A stretch of 64,000 nt of DNA from Thermodesulfobacteriota bacterium. Lineage in GTDB: Bacteria > Desulfobacterota > Thermodesulfobacteria > Thermodesulfobacteriales > Thermodesulfobacteriaceae. Shown one piece after another: positions 27,832 through 38,125 of this stretch. A program made the translations under genes and the position numbers. Every line of letters begins with the position of its first letter. Within the stretch, counting starts at the first letter, position 1. The notes under the pieces were generated by a model. That model did not search any database. It had not been told where the DNA came from and saw only the letters and a list, made by a program, of their open reading frames with translations. The stretch spans positions 1-64,000 of the forward strand of contig JAUQPD010000016.1 of the NCBI GenBank assembly GCA_030550555.1, written 5' to 3'.

Positions 27832-28449
27832 TTAAAGTCTTCCCTGCCTAAAGAGATCGTAGTAATAAAGGACATTTCTAACGTAGTTAATAGTCTCTGG
27901 ATAGGGAGGAATCCCTCCATAAGTCTTAACTGCAAGAGGGCCTGCATTGTATGCAGCAAGACTAAGCTTTAGATCTCCAAATTCATCAAGAAGCATCCTG
28001 AGATATTTCGCACCTCCATAAATGTTTTCTACAGGATCGAAGGGATTGTTGACACCCACAAGTCTTGCAGTTGAGGGGATCAATTGCATAATTCCCATTG
28101 CCCCCTTAGGGGAGACTGCTGTAGGATTGAAATTTGACTCTACCTTTGCTACCGCTCTTAAAAGATGGGGATCAAGGTTAAATTTTCTAGAGACCTCCTC
28201 AAAGATCTCGTCAAACTTAGCTCTAAGTGCATGGCTATTGAAATTTCTTTTTAGTTCTGTAAGACCTTGGGCAGAGGGTAGTCTGTTTCGTCTTGTAGGA
28301 AGTTTCATATAAATACGAAAATTTTCATCAAGCTTAATATTAGAATAGAATCTCTCTCCAGTTTCAGGATCCTCATAGATATAAATCTTCGAGGCATGAA
28401 CAAGATCAGTGGAAAAGAGTAGAGCTAGGGCTAAAAAAAACCCTAACAT
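27832..28449 (-). CDS. Secreted lytic transglycosylase (SLT family)
   Basis: 205 residues. Signal peptide (MLGFFLALALLFSTDLVHA), a DUF4124-like stretch (IYIYEDPETGERFYSNIK), then the SLT domain from about 85: the catalytic Glu in AVAKVESNFNPTAVSPKGAMGIMQLIP and SLAAYNAGPLAV. Cleaves peptidoglycan glycan strands, giving 1,6-anhydro ends. Last gene of the gyrA-ino1-dapL-folK run. Confidence 0.93.
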   Translation of the reverse strand: MLGFFLALALLFSTDLVHASKIYIYEDPETGERFYSNIKLDENFRIYMKLPTRRNRLPSAQGLTELKRNFNSHALRAKFDEIFEEVSRKFNLDPHLLRAVAKVESNFNPTAVSPKGAMGIMQLIPSTARLVGVNNPFDPVENIYGGAKYLRMLLDEFGDLKLSLAAYNAGPLAVKTYGGIPPYPETINYVRNVLYYYDLFRQGRL

Positions 28450-28452
28450 TCC

Positions 28453-28689
28453 CTACCCTCCCTTTTTTTCAAGGTATTCTCTTAAACAGGCCTCTGAACA
28501 GAAGACCAGACTCTCAGTTTCTTTCTTTAAGGATTTACCCTCCCTTGGTAGGAAATAGACCCCACACCTAGCACAGGGACTCATTTCAGCAATCGAGGTC
28601 TCAACTCCCTTTTTGAGGCCTTTTTTCCTTTTTTTCTTATAATACCAAAAAAGAAGAAAAATTAAAAGGGCTAAAAGGAGATATTTCAT
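28453..28689 (-). CDS. Small membrane-anchored zinc-ribbon protein (PP0621-like)
   Basis: 78 residues. One N-terminal helix (YLLLALLIFLLFWYY), a basic KKKRKKGLKKG linker, then CARCGVYFLPREG and FCSEACLREYL: a four-cysteine TRASH-like metal site. Its ATG overlaps the folK stop (ATGA). Family function is unknown. Confidence 0.75.
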   Translation of the reverse strand: MKYLLLALLIFLLFWYYKKKRKKGLKKGVETSIAEMSPCARCGVYFLPREGKSLKKETESLVFCSEACLREYLEKKGG

Positions 28690-29210
28690 AAAGGTGGATG
28701 AATTTTTAGCATTTTTAGGTATTGTTTTGCTAAGCTTTCTTTCTTTTCCCAGTAAATTTCTTCCAGTGGTCTTCCACTTTTTGGATCAGAGATTGGTTCC
28801 TTCAGCTCCAAAAGTGGATAGATCACAAAGGCCCTCTCCCAAGCCTTTGGATGTGGTATTGAAAGAAATTCAGACTCCATAACAAGGTCTTCATAGAGGA
28901 CAATGTCTATATCAATAATTCTATCACTTAGCTTCTTTGAAGGCTTGCGACCAAGTAAAAACTCAATCCTCTTTAAACCCAAGAAGAGAGCTGATGCAGA
29001 GAGAAAGGTCCTCACCCTTATCACCAGGTTATAGAAATAATTATAACTTGCAAAACCAATGGGAGCGGTTTCGTAAATCGGAGAGATTCTCTCTATGATT
29101 GAGGGGAGATCCTCTATAAGCCTTAGAGCCTTCCTGATATTTTCAAGACGGTCTCCGAGATTGGATCCGATAGATAAATAGGCTCTCTTTAGAGTTTCAA
29201 GGTTCCCAAT
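28686..29210 (-). CDS. folK: Full-length HPPK (folate biosynthesis) with a probable ATT start
   Basis: 6-hydroxymethyl-7,8-dihydropterin pyrophosphokinase. The ORF track gives only 112 residues from GTG 29024, but the frame stays open upstream and reads AYLSIGSNLGDRLENIRKAL...SPIYETAPIGF, the invariant HPPK N-terminus. Catalytic D-rich DRIIDIDIVLY and IPHPKAWERAFV follow. No ATG, GTG or TTG exists between the upstream in-frame TGA and this N-terminus. An ATT codon at 29208-29210 lies ten bases after AAGGAGG, the best available start, giving 174 residues. It overlaps the aminotransferase gene by 22 bases. CTA or CTT a few codons later are other possibilities. Confidence 0.85.
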   Translation of the reverse strand: MGNLETLKRAYLSIGSNLGDRLENIRKALRLIEDLPSIIERISPIYETAPIGFASYNYFYNLVIRVRTFLSASALFLGLKRIEFLLGRKPSKKLSDRIIDIDIVLYEDLVMESEFLSIPHPKAWERAFVIYPLLELKEPISDPKSGRPLEEIYWEKKESLAKQYLKMLKIHPPL

Positions 29211-30346
29211 CTTCTTACTGCCTCCTTGAGGCGTTCAATGTCAACAGTGAGGGCAATTCTAAAATAGCCTTCTCCTGCTGAGCCAAAACCATTGCCTGGT
29301 GTTACAACTATGGCCAATTCTTCAAGGACCTTTTTGCAGAACTCAGAGGAACTATATCCAGAAGGAACCCTGACCCAGAGATAAAAAGTAGCCTGAGGTT
29401 TTTTGAGCTCATAGCCAAGTTTTTTCAACTCTTCATATAAAAAGTCTCTTCTTTCCTGAAAGATCTTTCTAAGCGGTGGGACAAGAGTGTCGAGATTTTC
29501 CAAAGCAAAAGCTCCAGCCTCCTGAATGGCTGTAAATACGCCAGAGTCAAAATTACTCTTTACTTTTGCCAGAGCCTGAACAATTTCCCCATTTCCAACT
29601 GCAAAACCAATCCTCCAACCAGTCATACAAAAAGTCTTTGAAAGACTATGAAATTCAATTGCTACATCTTTTGCTCCATCAACTTCAAAGATGCTAACAG
29701 GAGGTTCCTCAAAATAGAGTTCCACATAGGCAGAGTCATGGGCAACTATAAAGTCGTATTTTTTTGCCAAATCTATGGCCTCTTGAAAGAATTCCTTTGA
29801 GGCAACTGCTCCGGTTGGATTATTTGGATAGTTTAGCCAGAGAATCTTTGTGCGTCTGAGAATCTCTTCAGGAATTGAGCCAAGATCTGGCAGGAAATCT
29901 TTATCCCAGGTAAGAGGTAGATAATAGGGCTCTCCATCTGTAAAGATTGTGCCAAGATGATAGACAGGATAGGCAGGATCTGGGCAGAGCACAATATCAC
30001 CTGGATTGACAAAGGCAATTGGAAAATGAGCAATCCCCTCCTTAGAACCAATTAAAGCGAGGACCTCTCGCTCTGGATCAAAGGTCACTCCAAAGCGTCT
30101 TTTCATGTATTGGGCACAAGCCTTGCGGAAGAAAAGACTGCCAGGATTTGCAGGATAACGATGATATTCTGACTTCTCAAGAGCTCTCTTTGCTGTTTCA
30201 ACTATCTCCTGAGGTGTAGGAATATCAGGATCTCCAATTCCAAGGTCTATCACATCTGCCCCTTCCTCAACCTTTCTCCTCTTAAGTCTGTCCAATTCTA
30301 CAAACAGGTAGGGTGGTATCTTCTTCAGTCTCTGAGAAAGCTCCAT
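29189..30346 (-). CDS. dapL: LL-diaminopimelate aminotransferase-like (class I/II)
   Basis: 385 residues, PLP fold type I. N-terminal IDLGIGDPDIPTP, substrate-binding LNYPNNPTGA, and the Schiff-base Lys in HSLSKTFCMTGWRIGFAVGN. The PDIPTP and HSLSKTF forms match DapL/Aquifex-type enzymes that make LL-diaminopimelate in one step from tetrahydrodipicolinate for lysine and peptidoglycan. A broader aspartate/alanine-type aminotransferase is the alternative. Its last codons contain the ribosome site for folK. Confidence 0.8.
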   Translation of the reverse strand: MELSQRLKKIPPYLFVELDRLKRRKVEEGADVIDLGIGDPDIPTPQEIVETAKRALEKSEYHRYPANPGSLFFRKACAQYMKRRFGVTFDPEREVLALIGSKEGIAHFPIAFVNPGDIVLCPDPAYPVYHLGTIFTDGEPYYLPLTWDKDFLPDLGSIPEEILRRTKILWLNYPNNPTGAVASKEFFQEAIDLAKKYDFIVAHDSAYVELYFEEPPVSIFEVDGAKDVAIEFHSLSKTFCMTGWRIGFAVGNGEIVQALAKVKSNFDSGVFTAIQEAGAFALENLDTLVPPLRKIFQERRDFLYEELKKLGYELKKPQATFYLWVRVPSGYSSSEFCKKVLEELAIVVTPGNGFGSAGEGYFRIALTVDIERLKEAVRRLGTLKL

Positions 30347-30365
30347 ACCTTATGCCTCCATCTAC

Positions 30366-31472
30366 TTATCTATCTCTTTTACCTTCAATGAATTCAAGGA
30401 CCATCTGTCTTGCTATATGATCTGGGAATTGCTTAGGAGGATGTTTCATCGTATAGGCAGATATAGATGTAAGGGGCCCACCAATGCCTCGATCTTTAGC
30501 AAGTTTAGCACATCTTATGGCATCTATTGCAGAGCCTGCAGAGTTTGGAGAGTCCTCTACCTCTAATTTCACTTCCACTGACATGGGGACTCCTCCAAAG
30601 TGTTCACCCTCAATCCTGATATAGGCTATCTTTTTGTCTTTGAGCCAGGGTACCCAGTCAGATGGACCAATGTGAATATTTTCCCATCCAATGTCATAGG
30701 GAATGAGACTTGTTACTGCTTCAGTTTTTGAGACCTTTTTTGTGGAGAGACGCTCACGTTCAAGCATATTGAGAAAATCGGTATTTCCACCAAAATTTAA
30801 CTGATAGGTCCTTTTAATGGGGATACCTCTATCCACAAAGAGTTGTACAAGAGTTCTATGAAGAATAGTTGCTCCAAGCTGGGACTTAATATCATCTCCA
30901 ACTGCAGGAATCCCCTCTTTTTCAAAACGGGCCCCCCATTCGGGATCAGAAACAATAAAGGTGGGCATGGCATTTATAAAGGCAACTCCTGCCCTAAGAC
31001 AGGCTTCAGCATAAAAGCGTGATGCCTCTTCAGATCCCACAGGGACATAACTGATTAATACATCCGCCTGCACATCTCTTAAACAAGCAACTACATCTTC
31101 CAACTCATCCTCCTTCTGAGTAGCCAGAACAAAAGTCCTCTCAGAGGGATAGCCTTTCATATGTCTTGCCACACCATCAAGAACTTTACCCATCCTTACC
31201 GTGACACCCGTTTTCGGAATATTAGGATAAAAAACAGTTGTGCAATTTGGGGGAGCAAAAATAGCCTCTGAAAGGTCTTTGCCAACCTTTCTTGCATCAA
31301 TATCCCAAGCACAGACAACTTCAATGTCAGAAGGCTTGTATCCACCAATGTCAGCAAACATCAACCCTCGATATTCAGCCTCACTCTTCCCCTGATAATA
31401 ATAGATACCTTGCACTAAGGAACTTGCACAATTCCCCACACCCACTATTGCAAGCCGGATCTTCCTTGACAT
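30366..31472 (-). CDS. Inositol-3-phosphate synthase
   Basis: 368 residues with the NAD-binding start RLAIVGVGNCASSLVQGI and the active-site region DDIKSQLGATILHRTL...NFGGNTDFLNM. This is the short archaeal/actinobacterial type that converts glucose-6-phosphate to inositol-phosphate. With an IMPase (as in the fusion at 9.5 kb) it yields myo-inositol for lipids or thermoprotective solutes. ATG preceded by AGGGGGATAGGGGC. Lies 63 bases after gyrA. Confidence 0.92.
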   Translation of the reverse strand: MSRKIRLAIVGVGNCASSLVQGIYYYQGKSEAEYRGLMFADIGGYKPSDIEVVCAWDIDARKVGKDLSEAIFAPPNCTTVFYPNIPKTGVTVRMGKVLDGVARHMKGYPSERTFVLATQKEDELEDVVACLRDVQADVLISYVPVGSEEASRFYAEACLRAGVAFINAMPTFIVSDPEWGARFEKEGIPAVGDDIKSQLGATILHRTLVQLFVDRGIPIKRTYQLNFGGNTDFLNMLERERLSTKKVSKTEAVTSLIPYDIGWENIHIGPSDWVPWLKDKKIAYIRIEGEHFGGVPMSVEVKLEVEDSPNSAGSAIDAIRCAKLAKDRGIGGPLTSISAYTMKHPPKQFPDHIARQMVLEFIEGKRDR

Positions 31473-31535
31473 TTTGCCCCTATCCCCCTAAAAATTTTTT
31501 CTAAAAATAACATAAAATATCTCCCTGACAATTAA

Positions 31536-33947
31536 TCAGAATTTTTTTTGTTCTATGGAACCTATTTTTAGAAGCCCCACCAAGCTCTCTCCCGGGAGAA
31601 GACTCATAAGTCGGACCCCCTTGGCATTTCTTCCAAGTTCTGGCACCTCTGACTCCTCAATTCTAATTACCTTTCCCGATGAGGAAAAGAGTAAAATTTC
31701 CTCACCACCCTTCAATAGAGCTCCGCCAGCAAGGAGACCAGTTTTCTCAGTTAGACTATGAGCAATTATTCCCTTTCCAGCTCTACCCTGAGCTCTAAAT
31801 TCTGAAAGGGGTGTTTTTTTTCCAAATCCTTTCTCAGTAACAGTAAAGAGGTAGTTGGAATCCCCAACAACCTCAACCAGAAGGACTTCATCTTTTTCAT
31901 CGAGCCTTACACCAATCACTCCTTCAGCCTGTCGCCCCATGGGTCTTACTTCATCCTCGGAAAATCGCAATCCCTGTCCCCATCTCGTCAACACTAATAC
32001 ATGATCTCCTTCCTGCACCGCAGTCCCTGAAACCAGTCTATCCTCACCTTTTAAAACTATTATAGAAACTCCGCTTCGCCTTAGACCTCGTAATTCTTCA
32101 AAGGAGATTTTTTTAGTTATACCTCCTTTAGTAATAAGTAGGAGATACTTGTCAGCTTCAAAGGGAAGAACAAAAGCGGGCTCTCCTTCAAAACCTGCAA
32201 GGTAATTTTTTATGTGAGTGCCTTTACTCTGTCTTGTAGAAGGAGGGATCTGCTTTAGGTCTAGAGGATAGACCCGTCCCTCTTTTGTAAATAAGAGTAT
32301 CTCCTGTTGAGAACTCACTTGAAGAGCAACTCGGAGTCTTTCCTCTCCTGAAAAAACAATAACTCCTTTTCCCCCTCTTTTTTGTGCAGAAAACTGTTCA
32401 ATAGGAATCTTTCTCACGTAGCCCTCTTCACTGATTACAAAAAGCACCTGTTCCTGAGGTCTTGCTTCTTCTTCAACAATTTCGATGTCCCTTTCTAAAA
32501 TTTGTGTCCTTCTCTTGTCTCCAAATTGCTCCTTTAACTCCTTAAGTTCCTCCTCCAACACCGTTATGAGGGTCGGCTCATGAGTAAGTATCTTTTCATA
32601 GTAACTTATAGCTCTTTTTAGCTCCTCATGTTCTAAAAGAATTTTCTCCCTTTCAAGGGCGGTAAGTCTTTGAAGACGTAGATTAAGTATCTCTTGGGCT
32701 TGAATTTCTGTAAAATTAAAACGAGAAATTAATTTTTCTTTAGCGGTCTTAGGAGTATCAGAACTCTTTATGAGCTCAATTATTTCATCCAAATGAGACA
32801 GGGCTTTTAAAAAGCCTTCAAGGATGTGGGCTCTCTCCCTTGCTTTCCTAAGTTCGTATTGAGTCCTTCTGATAATAACAGTTCGTCTCCAATTTAAGAA
32901 ATGTTGTAACATGTCTTTTAGTGTGAGTAACTCAGGTCGTCCCTGCACAAGGGCAAGAAAGATAATTCCAAAGGTAGTCTCAAGTGGAGTTAGCTCAAAA
33001 ATCTTCTTTAAGATAGTATGAGGTGCCTGAGCCCACTCCTTTTTAAGCTCAACCACAACTCTCAAGCCCTCCCTATCTGATTCGTCTCTGATATCAGATA
33101 TTCCTTCAAGTTTTTTGTCTCTTACAAGCTCTGCCAGACGTTCGACTACCTTTGCTTTGTTTACTTGATAGGGAATCTCAGTAAAGACGATTCGCGCCCT
33201 GTCCTTCTCTCGCTCAATCTTATACTTTGCCCTAAGCTTTATTAAACCCTTTCCTGTTTCGTAGGCCTTCTTTATTCCTTCCTTCCCAACAATAATTGCC
33301 CCTGTGGGAAAATCAGGACCTTTAACATATTCCATCAACTCCTCATTAGTGAGATCAGGATTTCGAAGTAGAGCAAGAAGGCCATCTACGACCTCACAGA
33401 GATTATGAGGAGGAATATTTGTAGCCATTCCAACAGCAATTCCTGAGGATCCATTAACAAGTAGATTTGGGAGTTTAGATGGAAGAACTACGGGCTCCCT
33501 CAGAGTGTTATCATAGTTAGGAACAAACTCTACAGTCTCTTTATCAAGGTCATCAAGGAGGGTGTGGGCAATTCTAGTAAGTCTGACCTCTGTATAACGC
33601 ATTTGTGCAGGGGCATCGCCATCAACAGATCCAAAGTTCCCCTGGCCATCTATAAGGGGATATCGCATCGTGAAATCTTGAGCCATCCTGACTATAGCCT
33701 CATAGACTGGTACATCTCCATGAGGATGATATTTACCAATGACTTCACCTACAATTCTTGCACTCTTTCTAAAAGGCTTATTCCAGTCATTGCCAGTTTC
33801 ATACATAGCATAAAGTATTCTCCTCTGAACTGGCTTAAGCCCATCTCTTACATCTGGAAGGGCCCTGCCAACAATAACGCTCATTGCGTAATCAAGATAG
33901 CTATCCTTTAGCTCTTCTTCCAAAGGAACAACTATGATCTCACCCAT
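31536..33947 (-). CDS. gyrA: DNA gyrase subunit A
   Basis: 803 residues. Active-site Tyr at about 118 ([11 protein letters not shown]). The C-terminal wrapping domain carries the GyrA box QKRGGKG, which distinguishes gyrase from ParC. In the quinolone region the sequence is [13 protein letters not shown]: where E. coli has Ser83, Ala84 and Asp87 it has Val79, Pro80 and Glu83. No reverse-gyrase gene is present in the window. Follows plsC by six bases. Confidence 0.95.
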   Translation of the reverse strand: MGEIIVVPLEEELKDSYLDYAMSVIVGRALPDVRDGLKPVQRRILYAMYETGNDWNKPFRKSARIVGEVIGKYHPHGDVPVYEAIVRMAQDFTMRYPLIDGQGNFGSVDGDAPAQMRYTEVRLTRIAHTLLDDLDKETVEFVPNYDNTLREPVVLPSKLPNLLVNGSSGIAVGMATNIPPHNLCEVVDGLLALLRNPDLTNEELMEYVKGPDFPTGAIIVGKEGIKKAYETGKGLIKLRAKYKIEREKDRARIVFTEIPYQVNKAKVVERLAELVRDKKLEGISDIRDESDREGLRVVVELKKEWAQAPHTILKKIFELTPLETTFGIIFLALVQGRPELLTLKDMLQHFLNWRRTVIIRRTQYELRKARERAHILEGFLKALSHLDEIIELIKSSDTPKTAKEKLISRFNFTEIQAQEILNLRLQRLTALEREKILLEHEELKRAISYYEKILTHEPTLITVLEEELKELKEQFGDKRRTQILERDIEIVEEEARPQEQVLFVISEEGYVRKIPIEQFSAQKRGGKGVIVFSGEERLRVALQVSSQQEILLFTKEGRVYPLDLKQIPPSTRQSKGTHIKNYLAGFEGEPAFVLPFEADKYLLLITKGGITKKISFEELRGLRRSGVSIIVLKGEDRLVSGTAVQEGDHVLVLTRWGQGLRFSEDEVRPMGRQAEGVIGVRLDEKDEVLLVEVVGDSNYLFTVTEKGFGKKTPLSEFRAQGRAGKGIIAHSLTEKTGLLAGGALLKGGEEILLFSSSGKVIRIEESEVPELGRNAKGVRLMSLLPGESLVGLLKIGSIEQKKF

Positions 33948-33953
33948 CTCTTC

Positions 33954-34694
33954 TCACCTCACAGAGGATACAAACTTTTTATTCTCTTCTAAGACACCCT
34001 CCATAAATTTTCTAACCTCTTCAGCAAGATAGGTTTTGTCCTTAAGACTAAGACCCTCAACTTCAATTACTGGTCCAATTGTCACGATAATCTCTTTCCT
34101 TTTTCGCAAATTGAACCAAAGACTGCCCTTTGGTAAGACATCTCTCGTCCCTATTATCACAAGGGGACAAATCGCAACACCAGCCTTAAGAGGAACTAAA
34201 AAACCTCCAATCTTAAAGGGAAGAAGCTCTCCAGTTGCACTCCGTGTCCCTTCTGGGAAAATCACAAGGGAGATTCTATCTTTTTTTAGGCTCTCTACAC
34301 AGGCTATGATACTCTTTAAACCTTCTCGTGGATCATCCCTCTCAACTGGTATATATCCAAGTGCACCAATGCCCCAACCAAAAAAGGGAATCTTAAAGAG
34401 ACTTTTTTTGGCTAAGAAACGGATATTATAGTCTCTCAGCACCTTTTCCAGAACAGGAATATCTAGTTGACTCTGGTGATTGGAGAAAAAAACATATTGT
34501 CTTCCCCTTGGAGGTAACCCGAGACCACTGACTTTAATTCTTAAACCAAGAAGCCAAAGGAGTCCTTTACACCAGATGGTTGCTAAGTTGTGTCTCTTAG
34601 TGATGATAGCCACAAGCCCGAAAGTAGGCACTGTTATTAGGACATAACACCAAATAAGGAAATTTCTTACAATTTCTGCAAAAAGTGAAATCAT
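33954..34694 (-). CDS. plsC: 1-acyl-sn-glycerol-3-phosphate acyltransferase
   Basis: 246 residues: an N-terminal membrane segment, then the acyltransferase motifs [13 protein letters not shown] (HX4D catalytic block), [18 protein letters not shown] and [14 protein letters not shown]. Forms phosphatidic acid from lysophosphatidate. Its start overlaps the trpG stop by four bases. Confidence 0.93.
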   Translation of the reverse strand: MISLFAEIVRNFLIWCYVLITVPTFGLVAIITKRHNLATIWCKGLLWLLGLRIKVSGLGLPPRGRQYVFFSNHQSQLDIPVLEKVLRDYNIRFLAKKSLFKIPFFGWGIGALGYIPVERDDPREGLKSIIACVESLKKDRISLVIFPEGTRSATGELLPFKIGGFLVPLKAGVAICPLVIIGTRDVLPKGSLWFNLRKRKEIIVTIGPVIEVEGLSLKDKTYLAEEVRKFMEGVLEENKKFVSSVR

Positions 34695-35347
34695 AGACTA
34701 ATATTGAGAAAATTTCTGAGAATCTTTACTCCTTCTGGAAGTTCCTCTCCTCTAAAATCCCAGTTTATTGGAGGTTTTTTTAACTTCATCCAGGTTTCAA
34801 GTGAGGTTCCTATGGATTCGGGGTGAAACTGAACTCCTTCTAAGGGGAGGTAGCGATGGCGAATTCCCATAATTTCACCGTCTTCACTTCTTGCTGATAT
34901 CTCAAAAATTGGAGGTAGCACTTCAGGATCAACTGCAAGAGAGTGATATCTCATTGCGGTGAAGGGATTAGGAAGATCCTTAAAGACCCCTTTTCCATCA
35001 TGGTAGATGCTACTTACTTTTCCGTGCATAAGTCTTTTGGCTCTTATTATTTTTCCTCCAAATGCTTGAGCAAGACACTGATGCCCTAGACAGACTCCTA
35101 ATATTGGAGCCTTTCCAGCCATGGTGAGAATTAACTCCATAGAAATCCCTGCCTCATTTGGGGTGCAGGGACCAGGTGAAATTATCAAATGTGTTGGTTG
35201 AAGTTCAAGGGCCTTTTCTATAGTAATTTCATCATTTCTAAATACAAAGATTTCTCCACCCCATAGTCGCTCAACCATAATTCCTACAAGTTGAACAAGA
35301 TTATAAGTAAAGGAATCGTAATTATCTATGATTAGGATTCTCCTCAT
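34691..35347 (-). CDS. trpG: Anthranilate/aminodeoxychorismate synthase glutaminase
   Basis: 218 residues of class I glutamine amidotransferase. [11 protein letters not shown], the oxyanion strand [12 protein letters not shown], nucleophile in [16 protein letters not shown], and the His-Glu pair in [10 protein letters not shown]. Overlaps trpE by four bases. No trpD, trpC, trpF, trpA or trpB in the window; it may serve both tryptophan and folate routes, like many amphibolic TrpG/PabA proteins. Confidence 0.93.
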   Translation of the reverse strand: MRRILIIDNYDSFTYNLVQLVGIMVERLWGGEIFVFRNDEITIEKALELQPTHLIISPGPCTPNEAGISMELILTMAGKAPILGVCLGHQCLAQAFGGKIIRAKRLMHGKVSSIYHDGKGVFKDLPNPFTAMRYHSLAVDPEVLPPIFEISARSEDGEIMGIRHRYLPLEGVQFHPESIGTSLETWMKLKKPPINWDFRGEELPEGVKILRNFLNISL

Positions 35348-36834
35348 AGAAAATAGCCCTGATTAAAGAGTTCGAGAGCCTTTTCGAGGGCCCTTGCCTT
35401 ATTTATTGTCTCCTCGTATTCCTTTTCTGGCACTGAGTCAGCAACGATTCCAGCTCCTGCCTGCAAGTAAAGACAATCATCTCTTTGAAAGAAGGTGCGA
35501 ATTGTAATACAAAAATCCATCTTTCCATTGAAACCAAAATATCCTACAGCACCAGCATATGGACCTCTTACCTTCTTCTCTAACTCAAGAATTATCTCCA
35601 TAGCCCTTATTTTAGGTGCCCCAGAAACTGTCCCTGCTGGGAAACAGGCCCTAAAGGCAGAAAACATATCCTCCCCTTCCCGAAGAAGCCCTTTCACACC
35701 TGACACAAGATGCATAACATGAGAATAACGCTCAATAGTCAAAAGGTCGTATACCTCAACAGTGCCATATCTGGAAACTCTACCCAAATCATTTCTCCCA
35801 AGATCAACAAGCATAATGTGCTCTGCTAGCTCCTTTTCATCAGTCCTTAATTCCTCTTCAAGAGCTTGGTCTTCTTCTTCATTTCTACCTCGTCTTCTCG
35901 TGCCTGCAATAGGACGAGTTTCAATCCTCTCTCCCTCAACTCTCACAAGGATTTCAGGAGAAGAACCAATGAGTATCTCATCTCCAAGCTTAATATAGAA
36001 CATATAAGGAGAGGGGTTTATTTTTCTTAGTCCCCTATATAGCAAAAAAGAGACATTGGGGTCAAGAAGAAGTTCATCTTTAGTAAAAAATCTCTGAGAA
36101 AGCACAGTCTGAATGATGTCTCCATTTGCAATATATTCTTTGGCTTTCTTGACCATTAAAAGAAAGGTCTCTCTTTCCATCTCCCCTTGAAGTGTTAGAG
36201 TTTTACGTGGAACTTGCAGACAAATCTGCTTTGTCCTAATGTCTGAAATCAATTTTTTTATCTCTTCGACTCCATCCAGATACAAAGACTGGAGAGAGGT
36301 ATTTTCGCCTATACGGACTAATTTTAATATAATATAGGAGTGTCGAAGTCTATCATAGATCAGTAGTTTCTCAGGAAAAATGAAGAAAAGGTCATGAAAA
36401 TTGAGGGTATCAATCCCTCTACCAATTCTCTTCTCAAAAAAGGAAATCATCTCGTAGGCAACATAACCTACTGCACCACCGTAAAAGCGAGGGAGCTCTG
36501 ATACAAGCGGGGCTCTTTGTTGTTGAAGAAGTGCCTTTAATTCTGAAAAAGGATCAGGTGAAACAAAGGTCCTTTCTCTATCCTCAGTGATCCATACACT
36601 TTTACCTTTGCTTCTGAAAATAATATAGGGATCAAAACCAATGAAACTATAGCGAGCCCACTTTTCTGGTCCTTCCATACTCTCAAGGAGAAAAAGATGA
36701 TCTCTCCCGTCAAAGAGTTTGTAGAAGAGTGAGATAGGTGTCTCAAGATCAGCTGGAATTTCAGTATAGACTGGGATAATATTATAGTGCTCAGTTAGCT
36801 TCAAAAAATCGTCCAAGTTAGGAAATATTCTCAC
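35344..36834 (-). CDS. trpE: Anthranilate synthase component I
   Basis: 496 residues. The chorismate-binding core is complete: [37 protein letters not shown], and [16 protein letters not shown]. The N-terminal tryptophan-sensing [16 protein letters not shown] element, with the LLES motif, supports anthranilate rather than aminodeoxychorismate synthase. Ends four bases into trpG and starts 17 bases inside hisS. No leader peptide or T-box is visible because of the overlap. Confidence 0.93.
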   Translation of the reverse strand: MRIFPNLDDFLKLTEHYNIIPVYTEIPADLETPISLFYKLFDGRDHLFLLESMEGPEKWARYSFIGFDPYIIFRSKGKSVWITEDRERTFVSPDPFSELKALLQQQRAPLVSELPRFYGGAVGYVAYEMISFFEKRIGRGIDTLNFHDLFFIFPEKLLIYDRLRHSYIILKLVRIGENTSLQSLYLDGVEEIKKLISDIRTKQICLQVPRKTLTLQGEMERETFLLMVKKAKEYIANGDIIQTVLSQRFFTKDELLLDPNVSFLLYRGLRKINPSPYMFYIKLGDEILIGSSPEILVRVEGERIETRPIAGTRRRGRNEEEDQALEEELRTDEKELAEHIMLVDLGRNDLGRVSRYGTVEVYDLLTIERYSHVMHLVSGVKGLLREGEDMFSAFRACFPAGTVSGAPKIRAMEIILELEKKVRGPYAGAVGYFGFNGKMDFCITIRTFFQRDDCLYLQAGAGIVADSVPEKEYEETINKARALEKALELFNQGYFL

Positions 36835-38125
36835 TCCTTAAGACCTCTTCAATAAAGTTTTTGAGCTGGCTAAGAGAAATGACCTTCTGGGTGCCTGTTT
36901 TTAGATCTTTAACTAAGATAGCTTCTTTTTCTAATTCTTCGCTTCCAAGGATAAGAGCAAGTTTGGCACCGCTTTTATCTGCTTCTCTCATTAGGGCCTT
37001 TAGACTTCTCTCTTCATAAAGAGCCTCCACCTGATAGCCCGAATCTCTCAAGTCCTTTACCAGTTTCAATCCTTTCCTTCTTGCTTCTTCCCCTAGAGGA
37101 ATGAAGAAGAGCTCTGGATTAAGGGTCTTTTCCAAATGTCTACCAAGGTCTTCGTTTTTCTGATAAACAACGAGGGCCCATCTTTCAAGCCCTATTGCAA
37201 AGCCAGTTGCAGGAATATCGGGCCCCCCAAGTTCTCTTAAAAGATAGTCATATCTACCACCCGCACAGACCGTATCCTGAGCTCCAAGCCCCTCTCCCTT
37301 AATCTCAAAAATGGTCCTCACATAGTAATCAAGCCCTCTCACTAAAAGGGGATTAACGACATAGGGCAACCTTCTAAGCTCGAGAAGTTCTCTTATGGCC
37401 TCAAAGTGGGCTCTACAGGTGTTACACCAAAAGTCAGAGATAGGTTTAAGGGCCCCTACTGTCTCTCTGCAGAGGGGCTCTTTACAATCAAGGATTCTCA
37501 AGGGATTTCTCAAAAGTCTGTCCTGACAGGTTTTGCAGAGATCCTCCTTGGCCCCGGAAAGGGCCTCAACGAGATAACTTCTATAGGTAGGTCTACACTC
37601 AGGACATCCAAGGCTATTAATCTCAAGTATAAAAGGATTTTTTTCTACCTCCCGTCCCTGAAAAGGATCGTTTAAAATAGTCAAGGCTAACTCAAGGAGC
37701 TCAACCTCGTGGTAAGGTGAAAGATTCCCAAAAAATTCTACATCAATCTGGTAGAATTCTCTAAGCCGACCTTTTTGAGGCCTCTCATGGCGAAACATCG
37801 GTCCAATGGTAAAAATTTTAATAGGTTTTGGTCTGACATGTAGCCCCTGTTCAATAAACATCCTGCAAATCCCTGCGGTTGCTTCAGGCCTCAGAGTCAA
37901 CCATTCCTGATTCCTATCCTGAAAACTATAGGTTTCCTTTTGAACAATATCGGTAACCTCCCCTATTGAACGCACAAAAAGCTCAGTCTTCTCTAAAATA
38001 GGAAGCTTTATTTCCTTAAAATTAGCTCTCCTCAGGTGCTTTCTTGCAACTTCAATAAGATAGTGATACCTAATGAATTCCTCTGGAAGCCAGTCTTTAA
38101 AACCTCTTACCGCTTGAAATTTCAT
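36818..38125 (-). CDS. hisS: Histidyl-tRNA synthetase
   Basis: 435 residues, class II synthetase: motif 2 TLRPEATAGICRMF...MFRHERPQKGRLREFYQ, histidine-binding VRGLDYYVRTIFE, motif 3 ATGFAIGLERW, and C-terminal anticodon-binding domain. A zinc-like insertion CPECRPTY...CKTCQDRL...CKEPLCRE...CNTCRAHF is visible at about 180-250, as in many bacterial enzymes of this class. Overlaps the persulfide reductase stop by four bases. Confidence 0.96.
   Translation of the reverse strand: MKFQAVRGFKDWLPEEFIRYHYLIEVARKHLRRANFKEIKLPILEKTELFVRSIGEVTDIVQKETYSFQDRNQEWLTLRPEATAGICRMFIEQGLHVRPKPIKIFTIGPMFRHERPQKGRLREFYQIDVEFFGNLSPYHEVELLELALTILNDPFQGREVEKNPFILEINSLGCPECRPTYRSYLVEALSGAKEDLCKTCQDRLLRNPLRILDCKEPLCRETVGALKPISDFWCNTCRAHFEAIRELLELRRLPYVVNPLLVRGLDYYVRTIFEIKGEGLGAQDTVCAGGRYDYLLRELGGPDIPATGFAIGLERWALVVYQKNEDLGRHLEKTLNPELFFIPLGEEARRKGLKLVKDLRDSGYQVEALYEERSLKALMREADKSGAKLALILGSEELEKEAILVKDLKTGTQKVISLSQLKNFIEEVLRSENIS

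Noticed and set aside
28686-29024. 112-residue folK as given in the ORF track
   Set aside because: It would lack the conserved HPPK N-terminus, which is present upstream in the same frame; the longer gene is reported instead.
35344-38125. T-box or attenuator before hisS/trpE
   Set aside because: The genes overlap one another, leaving no leader region that could hold such an element.
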